Assembly: GCA_036745195.1 (NCBI GenBank)
Contig: DAIOGO010000047.1
Span: forward strand, 1-18,322
Source: JBFHRE01 sp036745195
GTDB taxonomy: Bacteria > Actinomycetota > Acidimicrobiia > Spongiisociales > ZC4RG35
Length of the DNA: 18,322 nucleotides
Direction: 5' to 3'
Of this stretch, positions 1-7,344 are shown one piece after another. Numbering within the stretch: position 1 is the stretch's first letter; the number at the start of each line of letters is the position of its first letter. The position numbers were made by a program, and so were the translations under genes. The notes below the pieces were generated by a model. It had not been told where the DNA came from. It searched no databases and saw only the letters and a list, made by a program, of their open reading frames with translations.

Positions 1-96
1 GGTCCCGACCAGCAACCTGACACCGCTCACCGACTGTCTCCTTCACACGCCGAAAACGAAGGCTATTCGAGTGTCGGCGGCCCCGTCGGGTCCAAA

Positions 97-140
97 GGCA
101 AAAGGAGTCGCAGTCGATGGGCCCTCGTGCTTTGCGACTC
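97..140 (-). terminator. Possible Rho-independent terminator of the seven-gene operon
   Basis: An inverted repeat has 8-bp arms (GAGTCGCA / TGCGACTC at 105-112 and 133-140) around a 20-nt loop. Read on the minus strand, the second arm is followed by CTTTTG, a short U-tract. It lies 30 bp past the stop of the protease gene, where the operon should end. The long loop and weak U-tract make this tentative. Confidence 0.45.
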
Positions 141-169
141 GGTTTCGCTGGTGATCGGGGCGGTGAAGT

Positions 170-1045
170 TCAGTCGAATCCGACGCTGATCCCCTCATAG
201 ATCGGGTCGTAGTAGAAGCCACCGCGGTGGTAGTCGGGGTTCCAGGTGCGGGTGCCGTCCTCGGCCTGGCGGTAGACATAGGGCGACACGTGCAGCCGCT
301 CCCGGTGAAATCGTCCCTCGGGACCTTCAGGGATTTCGATCCCGCTGCCGTAGAGCATGAGTCCGCCATCTGCGCGAACCTCATGCTGGGGGGCGATGTC
401 CCGATACTCGTGACTCACGTTCATCAGCTTGTGCCCCAACTCGTGGGCGATGGTCTTCCACGAGTTCTCGTCCTTGGTGAGATCGGTGATCGAGATCACA
501 CCACGCAGGTGGGGCGGCATGGTCGTCCCGTACATGTACCCGGGAAAGGAGAGACCCCCGGTGGAAATCGTCTTGAGCTGCCATGTGCGGAAGTCGAGTT
601 GCTCGTAGAACGACATGTACACGTCCTGGAGGGTTACCAGATGGACCATCCGGCCGGCCTCGGGGGCGCCCCCCACCATCGCCTCGAAAGCGGCGAGGGC
701 CTCGGACGAGGCCAGTGCCGGTCGGCGCTCCGCCGCCACGTACATGTTGGTGAAGCGATCGCCCGGAAGTTCGGTGCCAGGCGCGGTCGAATGCACGTAG
801 AACAGCGAAGGGTCGAGAGGGCCGGTACGGAGTGATCGAAGCCGGAGTTGGACCCCGGCCGCCGCGAACACCTCCTGGGCGCGAGCGAACCCGTGGGTGA
901 GGAGGTCGACGTCGACCTTCTCGGCGTGGGCCGGGTCGAGGTTGTCCGGGTAGTAGATGCAGACATCGACCGTCGGCTCCCCCCCGACCAGACCGTCGTT
1001 CAAACCTCCGGTGTCGAGATCGCGCCACCCGGCGGGGTCACTCAC
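170..1045 (-). CDS. HExxH zinc metallopeptidase, metzincin-like
   Basis: This 291-aa protein carries HELGH at residues 201-205 and a third possible zinc ligand at His212. A Met-containing turn (GLMLYG, about 228-233) follows some 18 residues later, as in metzincin peptidases. The spacing is HExxHx6H, not the canonical HExxHxxGxxH, and the conserved Gly is Met208, so it is a divergent or separate family. There is no signal peptide or membrane segment, so a cytoplasmic site is likely. The GTG start at 1045 was chosen because it follows a GGGGAGGG stretch and overlaps the cupin stop by 8 nt (GTGAGTGA), suggesting translational coupling. The frame stays open to 1177, but the extra part is Pro/Ser/Arg-rich and overlaps the cupin gene. 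It is the last gene of a peptide/nickel-type ABC operon. A role in cleaving an imported peptide or acting on a metal-related substrate is inference. Confidence 0.8.
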   Translation of the reverse strand: MSDPAGWRDLDTGGLNDGLVGGEPTVDVCIYYPDNLDPAHAEKVDVDLLTHGFARAQEVFAAAGVQLRLRSLRTGPLDPSLFYVHSTAPGTELPGDRFTNMYVAAERRPALASSEALAAFEAMVGGAPEAGRMVHLVTLQDVYMSFYEQLDFRTWQLKTISTGGLSFPGYMYGTTMPPHLRGVISITDLTKDENSWKTIAHELGHKLMNVSHEYRDIAPQHEVRADGGLMLYGSGIEIPEGPEGRFHRERLHVSPYVYRQAEDGTRTWNPDYHRGGFYYDPIYEGISVGFD

Positions 1046-1589
1046 CGGCACCCTCCCCGGTGAGCCCGGGGTCACGTCCGGCGACCTGGCGGGCGTAGAC
1101 GCGGGCGGGGTGATCGGGGTCGAGCTCCGTGAAGGAGAACGGGCTGCCGGCTGCCGCCTGGGCGGCCAGTTCGTCACGCGCCTCGATCATTCCGGCCGCC
1201 ATCTCGTCGTAGGACTCTTCACCCGACTTGAGGATGAGGATGACTGCCGCCTCGTCGAATGGGGTCTCGAACCCGGTCGGCACCCCTCCCGGGAAGCGAA
1301 ACAGGTCGCCGGCGCCGATCACCGTCCGCACCTCCTGATCACCCTCCCGGGTGCAGAACACCCACCGTCCGGAGACCGTGTAGATGATGCTCTCCGTGTC
1401 GTGGGGATGGGCGTCGCAGTACTGGCCGGCGTGCATCACGATGAGATGCGAACGGATCTTCTCCCCGGAGAGAAGCGGGACCAGCGTCCCCTCCACGGTC
1501 AACACTCCCGGCTGGGCGGTGATGTCCCTCAGGACCTGGCACTCGCCGATGGGCTCCAGACCCACCGGCTCGAGGACGTCGGACTGCAT
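1038..1589 (-). CDS. Cupin-domain protein
   Basis: This 183-aa protein has a single cupin barrel at about residues 45-120. The first cupin motif is clear: His61, His63 and Glu66 followed by a Gly at 74 (HPHDTESIIYTVSG), which normally holds a catalytic or structural metal. The second motif (GDLFRFPGGVPTGFE, about 94-108) has the Pro-Gly turn but lacks the usual His. A helical, Ala/Glu-rich tail (about 125-150) follows. The ATG at 1589 has a good GAGAGGAGA ribosome site 4 nt upstream. It lies 50 bp after the permease gene and overlaps the protease gene, so it belongs to the same operon. It could be a small-molecule dioxygenase, isomerase or binding protein; the substrate cannot be read from the sequence. 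Confidence 0.82.
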   Translation of the reverse strand: MQSDVLEPVGLEPIGECQVLRDITAQPGVLTVEGTLVPLLSGEKIRSHLIVMHAGQYCDAHPHDTESIIYTVSGRWVFCTREGDQEVRTVIGAGDLFRFPGGVPTGFETPFDEAAVILILKSGEESYDEMAAGMIEARDELAAQAAAGSPFSFTELDPDHPARVYARQVAGRDPGLTGEGAGE

Positions 1590-1639
1590 ATGTCTCCTCT
1601 CGGGTTGTTGAACGAGACCCGGTCGGCCGGGCAGGGTTT

Positions 1640-2482
1640 TCACAGCTTCGGGTTGATCTTCTCTTCGAGGGCGAAGGCGATGAGGGCAAATCCAAGGGAG
1701 GCCGCCATGATCGCCAGGCCGGGGGGCAGCACCCACCACTTCCAGGCCGGGGTGAGGAATGCCCCTCGCGACTGGGCCCAGAAGAGGATCGAGCCCCAGC
1801 TCTTCTGGATGGGGTCCCCGAGCCCGAGAAAGCTGAGCGCCGCCTCGAGGAGGATGGCACTCGACACCGCCCGTACGAAGGAGCCGGTGGCGAGCATGGC
1901 CGTGCGGGGGAGGATGTGGCGGAGAATCACCCATCGATCGTGAGCGCCCATCGATCGGGCTGCCAGAACGTACTCGCGGGACCGGAGGGACAGGACCTGG
2001 GAGCGGATGATGCGGGCCGGTCCCGCCCAGATGAGGAGACCGATCACGAGGATCGTGTTCGTGAGGCTCCGGCCCAGGTAGGCGGCGAGGACGATGAGGA
2101 GCGGTAGGAAGGGAAGGATGAGCACGACGTCGACCGCCCGCATGATCACGGCACCGAGGCGGGTGTAGTAGCCGGCGACCAAGCCGATCAGGGTTCCGAT
2201 CACCAGCGCCACCACCGCCGCCACCACCCCCACCGTCATCGACACCCTGGCGCCAAAGATCAGCTCGGAGAGCAGATCCTGACCCACGTCGTTGGTCCCG
2301 AGCAGGTGGTCGGCGCCGGGTGGTTGGAACGGCAGGCCGACCCGCTCGGCGGGATCGTAGGGAGCAAGCCATGGGGCGAGAATGGCCGTGAGCAACAGGG
2401 CGGCGACGATCACCAAACCGGCCTGGCCGAGGCGTCGGGCGAGAGCGCCTCCTCGTACCCTCGCCGTCGGCCCGGTGCTCAT
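1640..2482 (-). CDS. ABC transporter permease, DppC/OppC type
   Basis: This 280-aa inner-membrane permease belongs to the peptide/nickel family. It starts with a short cytoplasmic tail and a membrane segment at about 22-40. The family hallmark HLLGTNDVGQDLLSELIFGA lies at about 59-78. Further membrane segments fall near 83-105, 115-135, 142-155, 200-222 and 250-272. The EAA loop that contacts the ATPase is at about 168-190 (REYVLAARSMGAHDRWVILRH in part). Length and layout are normal for DppC. Its ATG overlaps the stop of the upstream permease as ATGA, indicating coupled translation and 1:1 synthesis. Substrate is not determined by this subunit; dipeptides, oligopeptides, nickel or metal-chelator complexes are all known for the family. 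Confidence 0.95.
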   Translation of the reverse strand: MSTGPTARVRGGALARRLGQAGLVIVAALLLTAILAPWLAPYDPAERVGLPFQPPGADHLLGTNDVGQDLLSELIFGARVSMTVGVVAAVVALVIGTLIGLVAGYYTRLGAVIMRAVDVVLILPFLPLLIVLAAYLGRSLTNTILVIGLLIWAGPARIIRSQVLSLRSREYVLAARSMGAHDRWVILRHILPRTAMLATGSFVRAVSSAILLEAALSFLGLGDPIQKSWGSILFWAQSRGAFLTPAWKWWVLPPGLAIMAASLGFALIAFALEEKINPKL

Positions 2483-3447
2483 GTCGACCTGGTCCGCGGG
2501 TCGAGGATCGGATACAAGAGGTCGGCAACCAGGTTGGCCGCCAGGACGGCCACGGTGAACACCAGGAATGCGGCCTGCATCACCGGGTAGTCCCGACCCG
2601 AGACCGCCTCGAACACGAGACGGCCGAGGCCCGGGTAGGAGAAGACGGTCTCGGTGATGACGGCACCACCGAAGGCAAACCCGAACTGGATCGCCAGGTA
2701 GGTCACCACCGGTGCAATGGCGTTGCGGGCAACATGGCCGAACAAGATCCGAGGCTCGCGCGCCCCTTTCGCCCGGGCCGTTCGTATGAAGTCCTCGCCC
2801 AGCACTTCGAGCATGGAGTAGCGCATCGTGAGGTACACGCCGGGGACGGACAGCACGGAGAGAGTGACGACGGGCAGTGTTGCGTGCTCGGCGATGTCTC
2901 GAAAGCGGTCCCAGCCCGCCAGGTCGGCGGCCGGGGTGACCGCCCCGAACGACGGGAGCAGACCCAGATTCACGGAGAAAACCGAAATGAGGAGCATGCC
3001 GAGCCAGAACGAAGGGAGGGACTCGAGGGCGATCATCGAGGTGAGGAGCGGGAGGTCGACCTTGCCGCCCCGCCTCCAGGCGGAGAATGCCCCCAGGCTC
3101 ACTCCCACCACGCCTGACACCACCAGGGCAACCCCGGCGATCAGCAGCGTCCATGGGAGCCGCTCGGCGATCATGTCGGCGATGGGGCGTCCCGAGCGGT
3201 ATGAAGTCCCCAGGTCGCCGGTTGCGATCGACGCCCAGTAGTCGACGTACTGGTCGAGGACAGGATCGTCGAGACCCACCTCCTCGATCAGTTCGGCCCG
3301 CTGTTCGGGGGTGAGCAGGCCGACGTCGACTCCGGCGATGAGCGCCAGCGGATTGCCGGGCATCATTCGCGGCAGCAGGAAGTTGAGCGTTACCGCCACG
3401 AACAGCACGATGACGTACTGGATGAGCTTTCCGAAGTCGACCTTCAA
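2479..3447 (-). CDS. ABC transporter permease, DppB/OppB type
   Basis: This 322-aa permease is the partner of the DppC-type subunit. Membrane segment 1 is at about 8-27, followed by a periplasmic-side stretch with a GNPLAL motif (31-36) and the conserved region ending in GDLGTSYRSGRP (about 77-88). Other segments lie near 98-122, 132-158, 190-210, 246-268 and 288-312. The EAA loop is at about 217-240 (FIRTARAKGARE inside it). I chose the TTG at 3447 because an AGGTGG site sits 7 nt upstream and the product then begins exactly at the usual DppB N-terminus. A TTG at 3498 would add 17 residues encoded by a perfect hairpin, which is unlikely to be coding. Confidence 0.93.
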   Translation of the reverse strand: MKVDFGKLIQYVIVLFVAVTLNFLLPRMMPGNPLALIAGVDVGLLTPEQRAELIEEVGLDDPVLDQYVDYWASIATGDLGTSYRSGRPIADMIAERLPWTLLIAGVALVVSGVVGVSLGAFSAWRRGGKVDLPLLTSMIALESLPSFWLGMLLISVFSVNLGLLPSFGAVTPAADLAGWDRFRDIAEHATLPVVTLSVLSVPGVYLTMRYSMLEVLGEDFIRTARAKGAREPRILFGHVARNAIAPVVTYLAIQFGFAFGGAVITETVFSYPGLGRLVFEAVSGRDYPVMQAAFLVFTVAVLAANLVADLLYPILDPRTRST

Positions 3448-3462
3448 GCTTTCACCACCTCG

Positions 3463-3496
3463 GGCGAGGAGAGCGCCTTCCGGCGCTCTCCTCGCC
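3463..3496 (-). promoter_or_regulatory. Intercistronic RNA hairpin between binding-protein and permease genes
   Basis: The repeat is perfect: 15-bp arms (3463-3477 and 3482-3496) enclose a 4-nt loop that reads GGAA on the transcribed minus strand, a GNRA-type tetraloop. It lies 17 nt after the binding-protein stop and just before the ribosome site of the permease gene. No U-tract follows, so it is not a classical terminator. Hairpins in this position in other binding-protein transporter operons protect the upstream mRNA from 3' decay and give an excess of binding protein over permease. That role is inferred here. Confidence 0.85.
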
Positions 3497-3513
3497 AACG
3501 GACCATCCTTCGA

Positions 3514-5205
3514 TCAGGGGCGTCCGTCGGGACCGAGCAGCGAGACCTTGCTCACGATGCCCTGACCGGCGATGAATGCCCAGCCGTCGTATACCGCCGA
3601 GTTGTACGCATACGCCCCGTCGGGGTAGGCCAGCAGGACGAAGGGCACGTTCTCGGCGAGCAGCGCCTGGAGGTCGCCGATGAGCTGGGCGCTCACCGTC
3701 GGATCGGCCTCCGTCTGGAGCTGTTCCGAGACCGCGTCGACGTCGGCGTTGGCAAACCCGGTGAGGTTGAGGAAGCCGATGTCGGGGCTGCTGTGGACGA
3801 GTTCGGCGACCCGGATGGTGTTCGCCTGGACCGGGGCCGACCATCCCCAAATCGCCATCTCGTAGTTCCGCCCATTGGCGATGTCGAAGCCGGGCCAGAC
3901 CGCCTCCTCCCACGTGGTCGTCTCCACCGACGCCACGTTCGCCTGGATACCGATCTCGAGGAGCATCTCCGACACGAGTTCCGCGATCCGCAAGCGGAGC
4001 GAGTCGCTCGAGTTGGTCAGCATCTCGAAGGACATGGGACCGCCCGAGAACTCCCGGATCCCGTCCCCGTCGGAGTCTGTGTACCCGGCCCCCTCGAGCA
4101 GGGCGGCGGCCGCGGCGGCGTCGTAGGAGGGTGCCACGGCCGGGTTGTAGACCGACTTGTCCGGATGGACCCAGCCGGGACTCCCCAGCGTGGCCGCCCC
4201 CAGATAGACGGTGTCGATGATGTCCTGGCGATCGACTGCCAGTGAGATCGCCTGCCGGACGGCAACGTCGTCGAAGGGCGGCTTGCTGATGTCGAAGTTG
4301 ATCATCTGGGTGGTGAACTCAGGGCCGAGGGAAACGTCGATCGGGTCCTGGCCGTCGAGCAATTCGATCTGCTCGGGGCTGATCCGCTCGAAGATGACGT
4401 CGATCTCGCCCGACCGGATGGCCGCCAGTGGCCCGGCGTCGTCGGCGAAGACCACGACCACCAACTCGTCCACCGCCGGGGCGCCCCGGAAGTAGTCCGG
4501 GTTGGCCTCGAACCGGTAGCTCTGGTCTTCGACATATTCGACGAGCCGGTACGGGCCGGTCCCAACGTTGGTGACGTCGTCGAAGACGTGTTCCTCGGGG
4601 GTCTCAACCGTTTCCCAGATGTGCTTGGGGATGATCGGCACGTCGGCCAGCGCCACCAGGTCGAATGCCGGGTTGGGGGCCGACAGGGTCACGGTGATCG
4701 TGGAGCCGTCGACGACGACGGACTCGACCCCGGCCAGGTCACGGGCGAAGCGACCCACCGCTTTCTCCACGAAGTAGGAGAATGTGAACTCCACGTCTGC
4801 CGCCGTGAAAGGGGTCCCGTCGTGCCAGCTCACCCCCTCGGCGAGGGTGATCACATACTCGGTGAGGTCCGCGTTGGCCGTCACCGTCTCTGCCAGCCAC
4901 GGCTGAGCCTGGCCGTCCACGTCGAATTGCATCAACGAGTCGTATTGGAGCATGAGCAGGTTCCATCCCGGGAAGCCGCTCACATAGGTGTAGGGGTTGA
5001 GGGTGGACTCACCGCCGGTGATGGCGGCCCGCACCACGACGTTTTCGTCGGGGGCCTCCGTGGTCTCGGTGGATGCGCTCGTCGGCTCGGTGCCGGTAGG
5101 AGCGGGCGCTTCCGTCGTCGCCCCCGAGGAGCTGCCGCAGGCCGCCGCCAGCATCGCCAGGGCAACCAACAACGGCACCAGGTGTAGGAGTCGTCGTCTT
5201 CTCAT
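3514..5205 (-). CDS. Extracellular solute-binding protein, family 5 (peptide/nickel), lipoprotein
   Basis: This 563-aa lipoprotein captures substrate outside the cell and delivers it to the permease pair. Four Arg residues, a hydrophobic stretch (about 6-21) and a lipobox ending at Cys23 (LAAAC) form a lipoprotein signal. A low-complexity Thr/Glu/Pro/Ala linker follows (about 25-55). The SBP family 5 body then runs from about 65 to 480, with typical stretches such as GVSWHDGTPFTAADVEFTF and DVAVRQAISLAVDR. The ATG at 5205 was chosen for its strong AGGAGG 4 nt upstream. An ATG at 5238 overlaps the ATPase stop as ATGA, but lacks a ribosome site and would give an over-long n-region. Family 5 covers dipeptides, oligopeptides, nickel and opine-metal complexes, and the sequence does not tell which. 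Confidence 0.93.
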   Translation of the reverse strand: MRRRRLLHLVPLLVALAMLAAACGSSSGATTEAPAPTGTEPTSASTETTEAPDENVVVRAAITGGESTLNPYTYVSGFPGWNLLMLQYDSLMQFDVDGQAQPWLAETVTANADLTEYVITLAEGVSWHDGTPFTAADVEFTFSYFVEKAVGRFARDLAGVESVVVDGSTITVTLSAPNPAFDLVALADVPIIPKHIWETVETPEEHVFDDVTNVGTGPYRLVEYVEDQSYRFEANPDYFRGAPAVDELVVVVFADDAGPLAAIRSGEIDVIFERISPEQIELLDGQDPIDVSLGPEFTTQMINFDISKPPFDDVAVRQAISLAVDRQDIIDTVYLGAATLGSPGWVHPDKSVYNPAVAPSYDAAAAAALLEGAGYTDSDGDGIREFSGGPMSFEMLTNSSDSLRLRIAELVSEMLLEIGIQANVASVETTTWEEAVWPGFDIANGRNYEMAIWGWSAPVQANTIRVAELVHSSPDIGFLNLTGFANADVDAVSEQLQTEADPTVSAQLIGDLQALLAENVPFVLLAYPDGAYAYNSAVYDGWAFIAGQGIVSKVSLLGPDGRP

Positions 5206-5234
5206 TCTTCCTCCTGTCTCGTTCTTTGTGGTGG

Positions 5235-7301
5235 TCATGTCGGGCTCGGTTCCAGAGTCCCCGCGATTGTGGCGGTGACGAGATGACAAGCGACCCAGCG
5301 GTCCGGGGCCGTTTCCCGCAGTTCTGGCGCTTCGACATCGCACAGGCCGGGGACGGCCACCGGGCAGCGGGTGTGGAAGCGGCAACCCGCGGGCGGGTCA
5401 CTGGGGCTGGGGAGATCTCCTTCCAGCGGGGTGAGGTGCCGTTTCACCCCCGGATCGGGGATGGGAACCGCCGCGAGCAGCGCCTTGGTGTAGGGGTGCT
5501 GGGGGTGGCCGTAGAGGGCGTCCCGTGGACCTCTCTCGACCACCTGCCCAAGGTACATCACTGCCACCTCGTGCGAGATGTGGCGGACGACTGCCAGGTC
5601 GTGGGCGATGAACACGAACGCCAGACCGACCGCGGTCTGGATCTCGTGCAAGAGGTTGATGATCTGGGCCTGAACCGAGACATCGAGGGCGGAGACCGGC
5701 TCGTCGCAGACGATCACTTCGGGTTGGGCTGCCAGCGCCCGGGCGACGGCGATCCGCTGACGCTGGCCGCCGCTGAACTCGTGGGGGTACCGGTCGGCGA
5801 CCTCGGCCGAAAGACCCACCTGCTCGAGCAGCGCGTCGACCCGCTCCGGGATCTCCCCACGCGGACAGATCCCCAGGATCGTCATGGGCTCACCGATCAC
5901 CTGTCTCACCCGCATGCCGGGGTTCATCGACGAGAAGGGATCCTGGAAGATCATCTGGACCACCCGCCGATGCCGGCCGCCCCGGTGCTCGAGTTGGGCT
6001 CCATGCACCGTGATAGTTCCGGAGGTGGGAGCCACGAGCCCGACCAGCGATCGACCCAGGGTGGTCTTCCCGCATCCGCTCTCGCCGACCACACCCAATG
6101 TCCGACCCTTCCTGACCACGAGATCCACCCCGTCGACTGCTTTCACTACCCCCCGACGCCGACCTGCCTTGCGGCGGAGCTGGTAGTGGACATGCAGGTC
6201 CGACACCTCGACCACCACCTCCGCCAGGCCGTCCGGCGTCGCGCCGCCGGCCTCGCTCGTCGACCACGGTTCGGGAGCGGCGGCAAGACGGTCGAAGTGG
6301 ATGCAGGCGGTTCGGTGTTGGGGACGGTCGCAGTTCATGAGCTCGGGAAGCCCGTCGACGCAGTCCTCGCCGCCCAGCGGGCACCGATCGTGGAAGGCGC
6401 AGCCGGTAAGCGGCTCGGTGACTGTCTTTGGGGTCCCGGGGATCTCGGCCAGCCTGGTTCCGGTGTCCCGGTCCATTCGCGGGATCGAGTGCAGCAGCCC
6501 GGAGGTGTAGGGGTGCCGGGTGGTCGAATAGATCTCGGCGGCGGGACCTTCCTCGAGGATGCGTCCGGCGTACATCACCGCCACCCGGTCGGCGATCTCT
6601 GCGACGACTCCCAGATCGTGGGTGATCCAGATCACCGACATTCTCCGCTCAGCCTGGAGCTCTCGGACCAGCGCCACGATCTGATCCTGGACGGTGACGT
6701 CGAGTGCAGTGGTTGGCTCATCGGCGATGAGCAGCATTGGATCGCAGGCGAGCGCCATCGCAATCATCGCCCGCTGGCGCATTCCGCCCGAGAACTCGTG
6801 GGGATAGTCGTCAACCCGCCGGGTGGCATCCGGAATCCCCACCCGGTCGAGCAGGTCCACCGCTCTGGCCCGGGCGGCTCTGCGGCTCGCGCCCAGATGC
6901 AGCCTGAGCGACTCGCCGATCTGACGGCCGATGGGGTGTACCGGGTTGAGCGAGGACATCGGATCCTGAAACACCATGCCGACCTTGAGGCCGCGAATCC
7001 GGCTCAGACCGGCCGGCCCGAGACCGGCGATGTCGACGCCGTCGAGGCGGATCGAGCCCGAGACGACGGCAGGAGGTTGCTCCAGCAGTCCCATGATGCT
7101 CAGGGCTGTGACGCTCTTGCCGGAGCCGGACTCCCCCACGAGGGCGAACACCTCGCCGTGGGCGACCTCGAGGCTGATCCCGTTGACGGCGAGTACATCT
7201 GATCGGGCGAGGGCGAACCGGATGGACAGATCCCGGATCTCGACCAGGGGCGAGCCGGTCTCGGATCCGGGGTGGGGACTGGTCGTCGCCGACGCCTTCA
7301 C
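5235..7301 (-). CDS. Fused double ABC ATPase of a peptide/nickel-type transporter (DppD-DppF fusion)
   Basis: This 688-aa cytoplasmic ATPase joins what are usually two genes. Half 1 (about 19-335) has Walker A GESGSGKS (56-63), signature SGGMR (171-175) and Walker B ending in DEP (194-196). Half 2 (about 363-675) has Walker A GESGCGKT (406-413), signature SGGQR (510-514) and DEP (533-535). Each half ends with the oligopeptide C-terminal domain and a Cys cluster: CAFHDRC at 301-307 with further Cys at 314, 324 and 333, and CRFHTRC at 640-646 with Cys at 654 and 672. Comparable clusters hold a 4Fe-4S centre in the mycobacterial Opp ATPase. The GTG at 7301 has GGAG 6 nt upstream, and the gap from the CDF gene is 43 bp. 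Such fusions are known in actinobacteria. Confidence 0.95.
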   Translation of the reverse strand: MKASATTSPHPGSETGSPLVEIRDLSIRFALARSDVLAVNGISLEVAHGEVFALVGESGSGKSVTALSIMGLLEQPPAVVSGSIRLDGVDIAGLGPAGLSRIRGLKVGMVFQDPMSSLNPVHPIGRQIGESLRLHLGASRRAARARAVDLLDRVGIPDATRRVDDYPHEFSGGMRQRAMIAMALACDPMLLIADEPTTALDVTVQDQIVALVRELQAERRMSVIWITHDLGVVAEIADRVAVMYAGRILEEGPAAEIYSTTRHPYTSGLLHSIPRMDRDTGTRLAEIPGTPKTVTEPLTGCAFHDRCPLGGEDCVDGLPELMNCDRPQHRTACIHFDRLAAAPEPWSTSEAGGATPDGLAEVVVEVSDLHVHYQLRRKAGRRRGVVKAVDGVDLVVRKGRTLGVVGESGCGKTTLGRSLVGLVAPTSGTITVHGAQLEHRGGRHRRVVQMIFQDPFSSMNPGMRVRQVIGEPMTILGICPRGEIPERVDALLEQVGLSAEVADRYPHEFSGGQRQRIAVARALAAQPEVIVCDEPVSALDVSVQAQIINLLHEIQTAVGLAFVFIAHDLAVVRHISHEVAVMYLGQVVERGPRDALYGHPQHPYTKALLAAVPIPDPGVKRHLTPLEGDLPSPSDPPAGCRFHTRCPVAVPGLCDVEAPELRETAPDRWVACHLVTATIAGTLEPSPT

Positions 7302-7344
7302 CCGCCGCTCCGGGTGCCTGGCGGCCGGAGCGGATCGTTCCTGC

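Noticed and set aside
1..96. Search for a tRNA, promoter or gene end at the left edge
   Set aside because: No cloverleaf, promoter pair or conserved protein end was found. The minus-strand open frame from 384 to 43 lies mostly inside the protease gene in another frame.
1046..1177. Longer N-terminus for the HExxH protease
   Set aside because: The extra 44 residues are Pro/Ser/Arg-rich and lie inside the well-supported cupin gene. The GTG at 1045 makes a normal coupled start.
3448..3498. TTG start at 3498 for the DppB-type permease
   Set aside because: The added residues would be encoded by the perfect hairpin, while the TTG at 3447 has an AGGTGG site and gives the usual N-terminus.
5206..5238. 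ATG at 5238 as start of the solute-binding protein
   Set aside because: The ATGA overlap with the ATPase stop is attractive, but there is no ribosome site and the signal peptide n-region would be too long. The ATG at 5205 has AGGAGG.
5226..7202. Long open frame on the plus strand opposite the fused ATPase gene
   Set aside because: It mirrors a clearly conserved ATPase gene, its protein is rich in Asp, Gly, His and Arg without any domain, and it is a usual by-product of high-GC codon bias.
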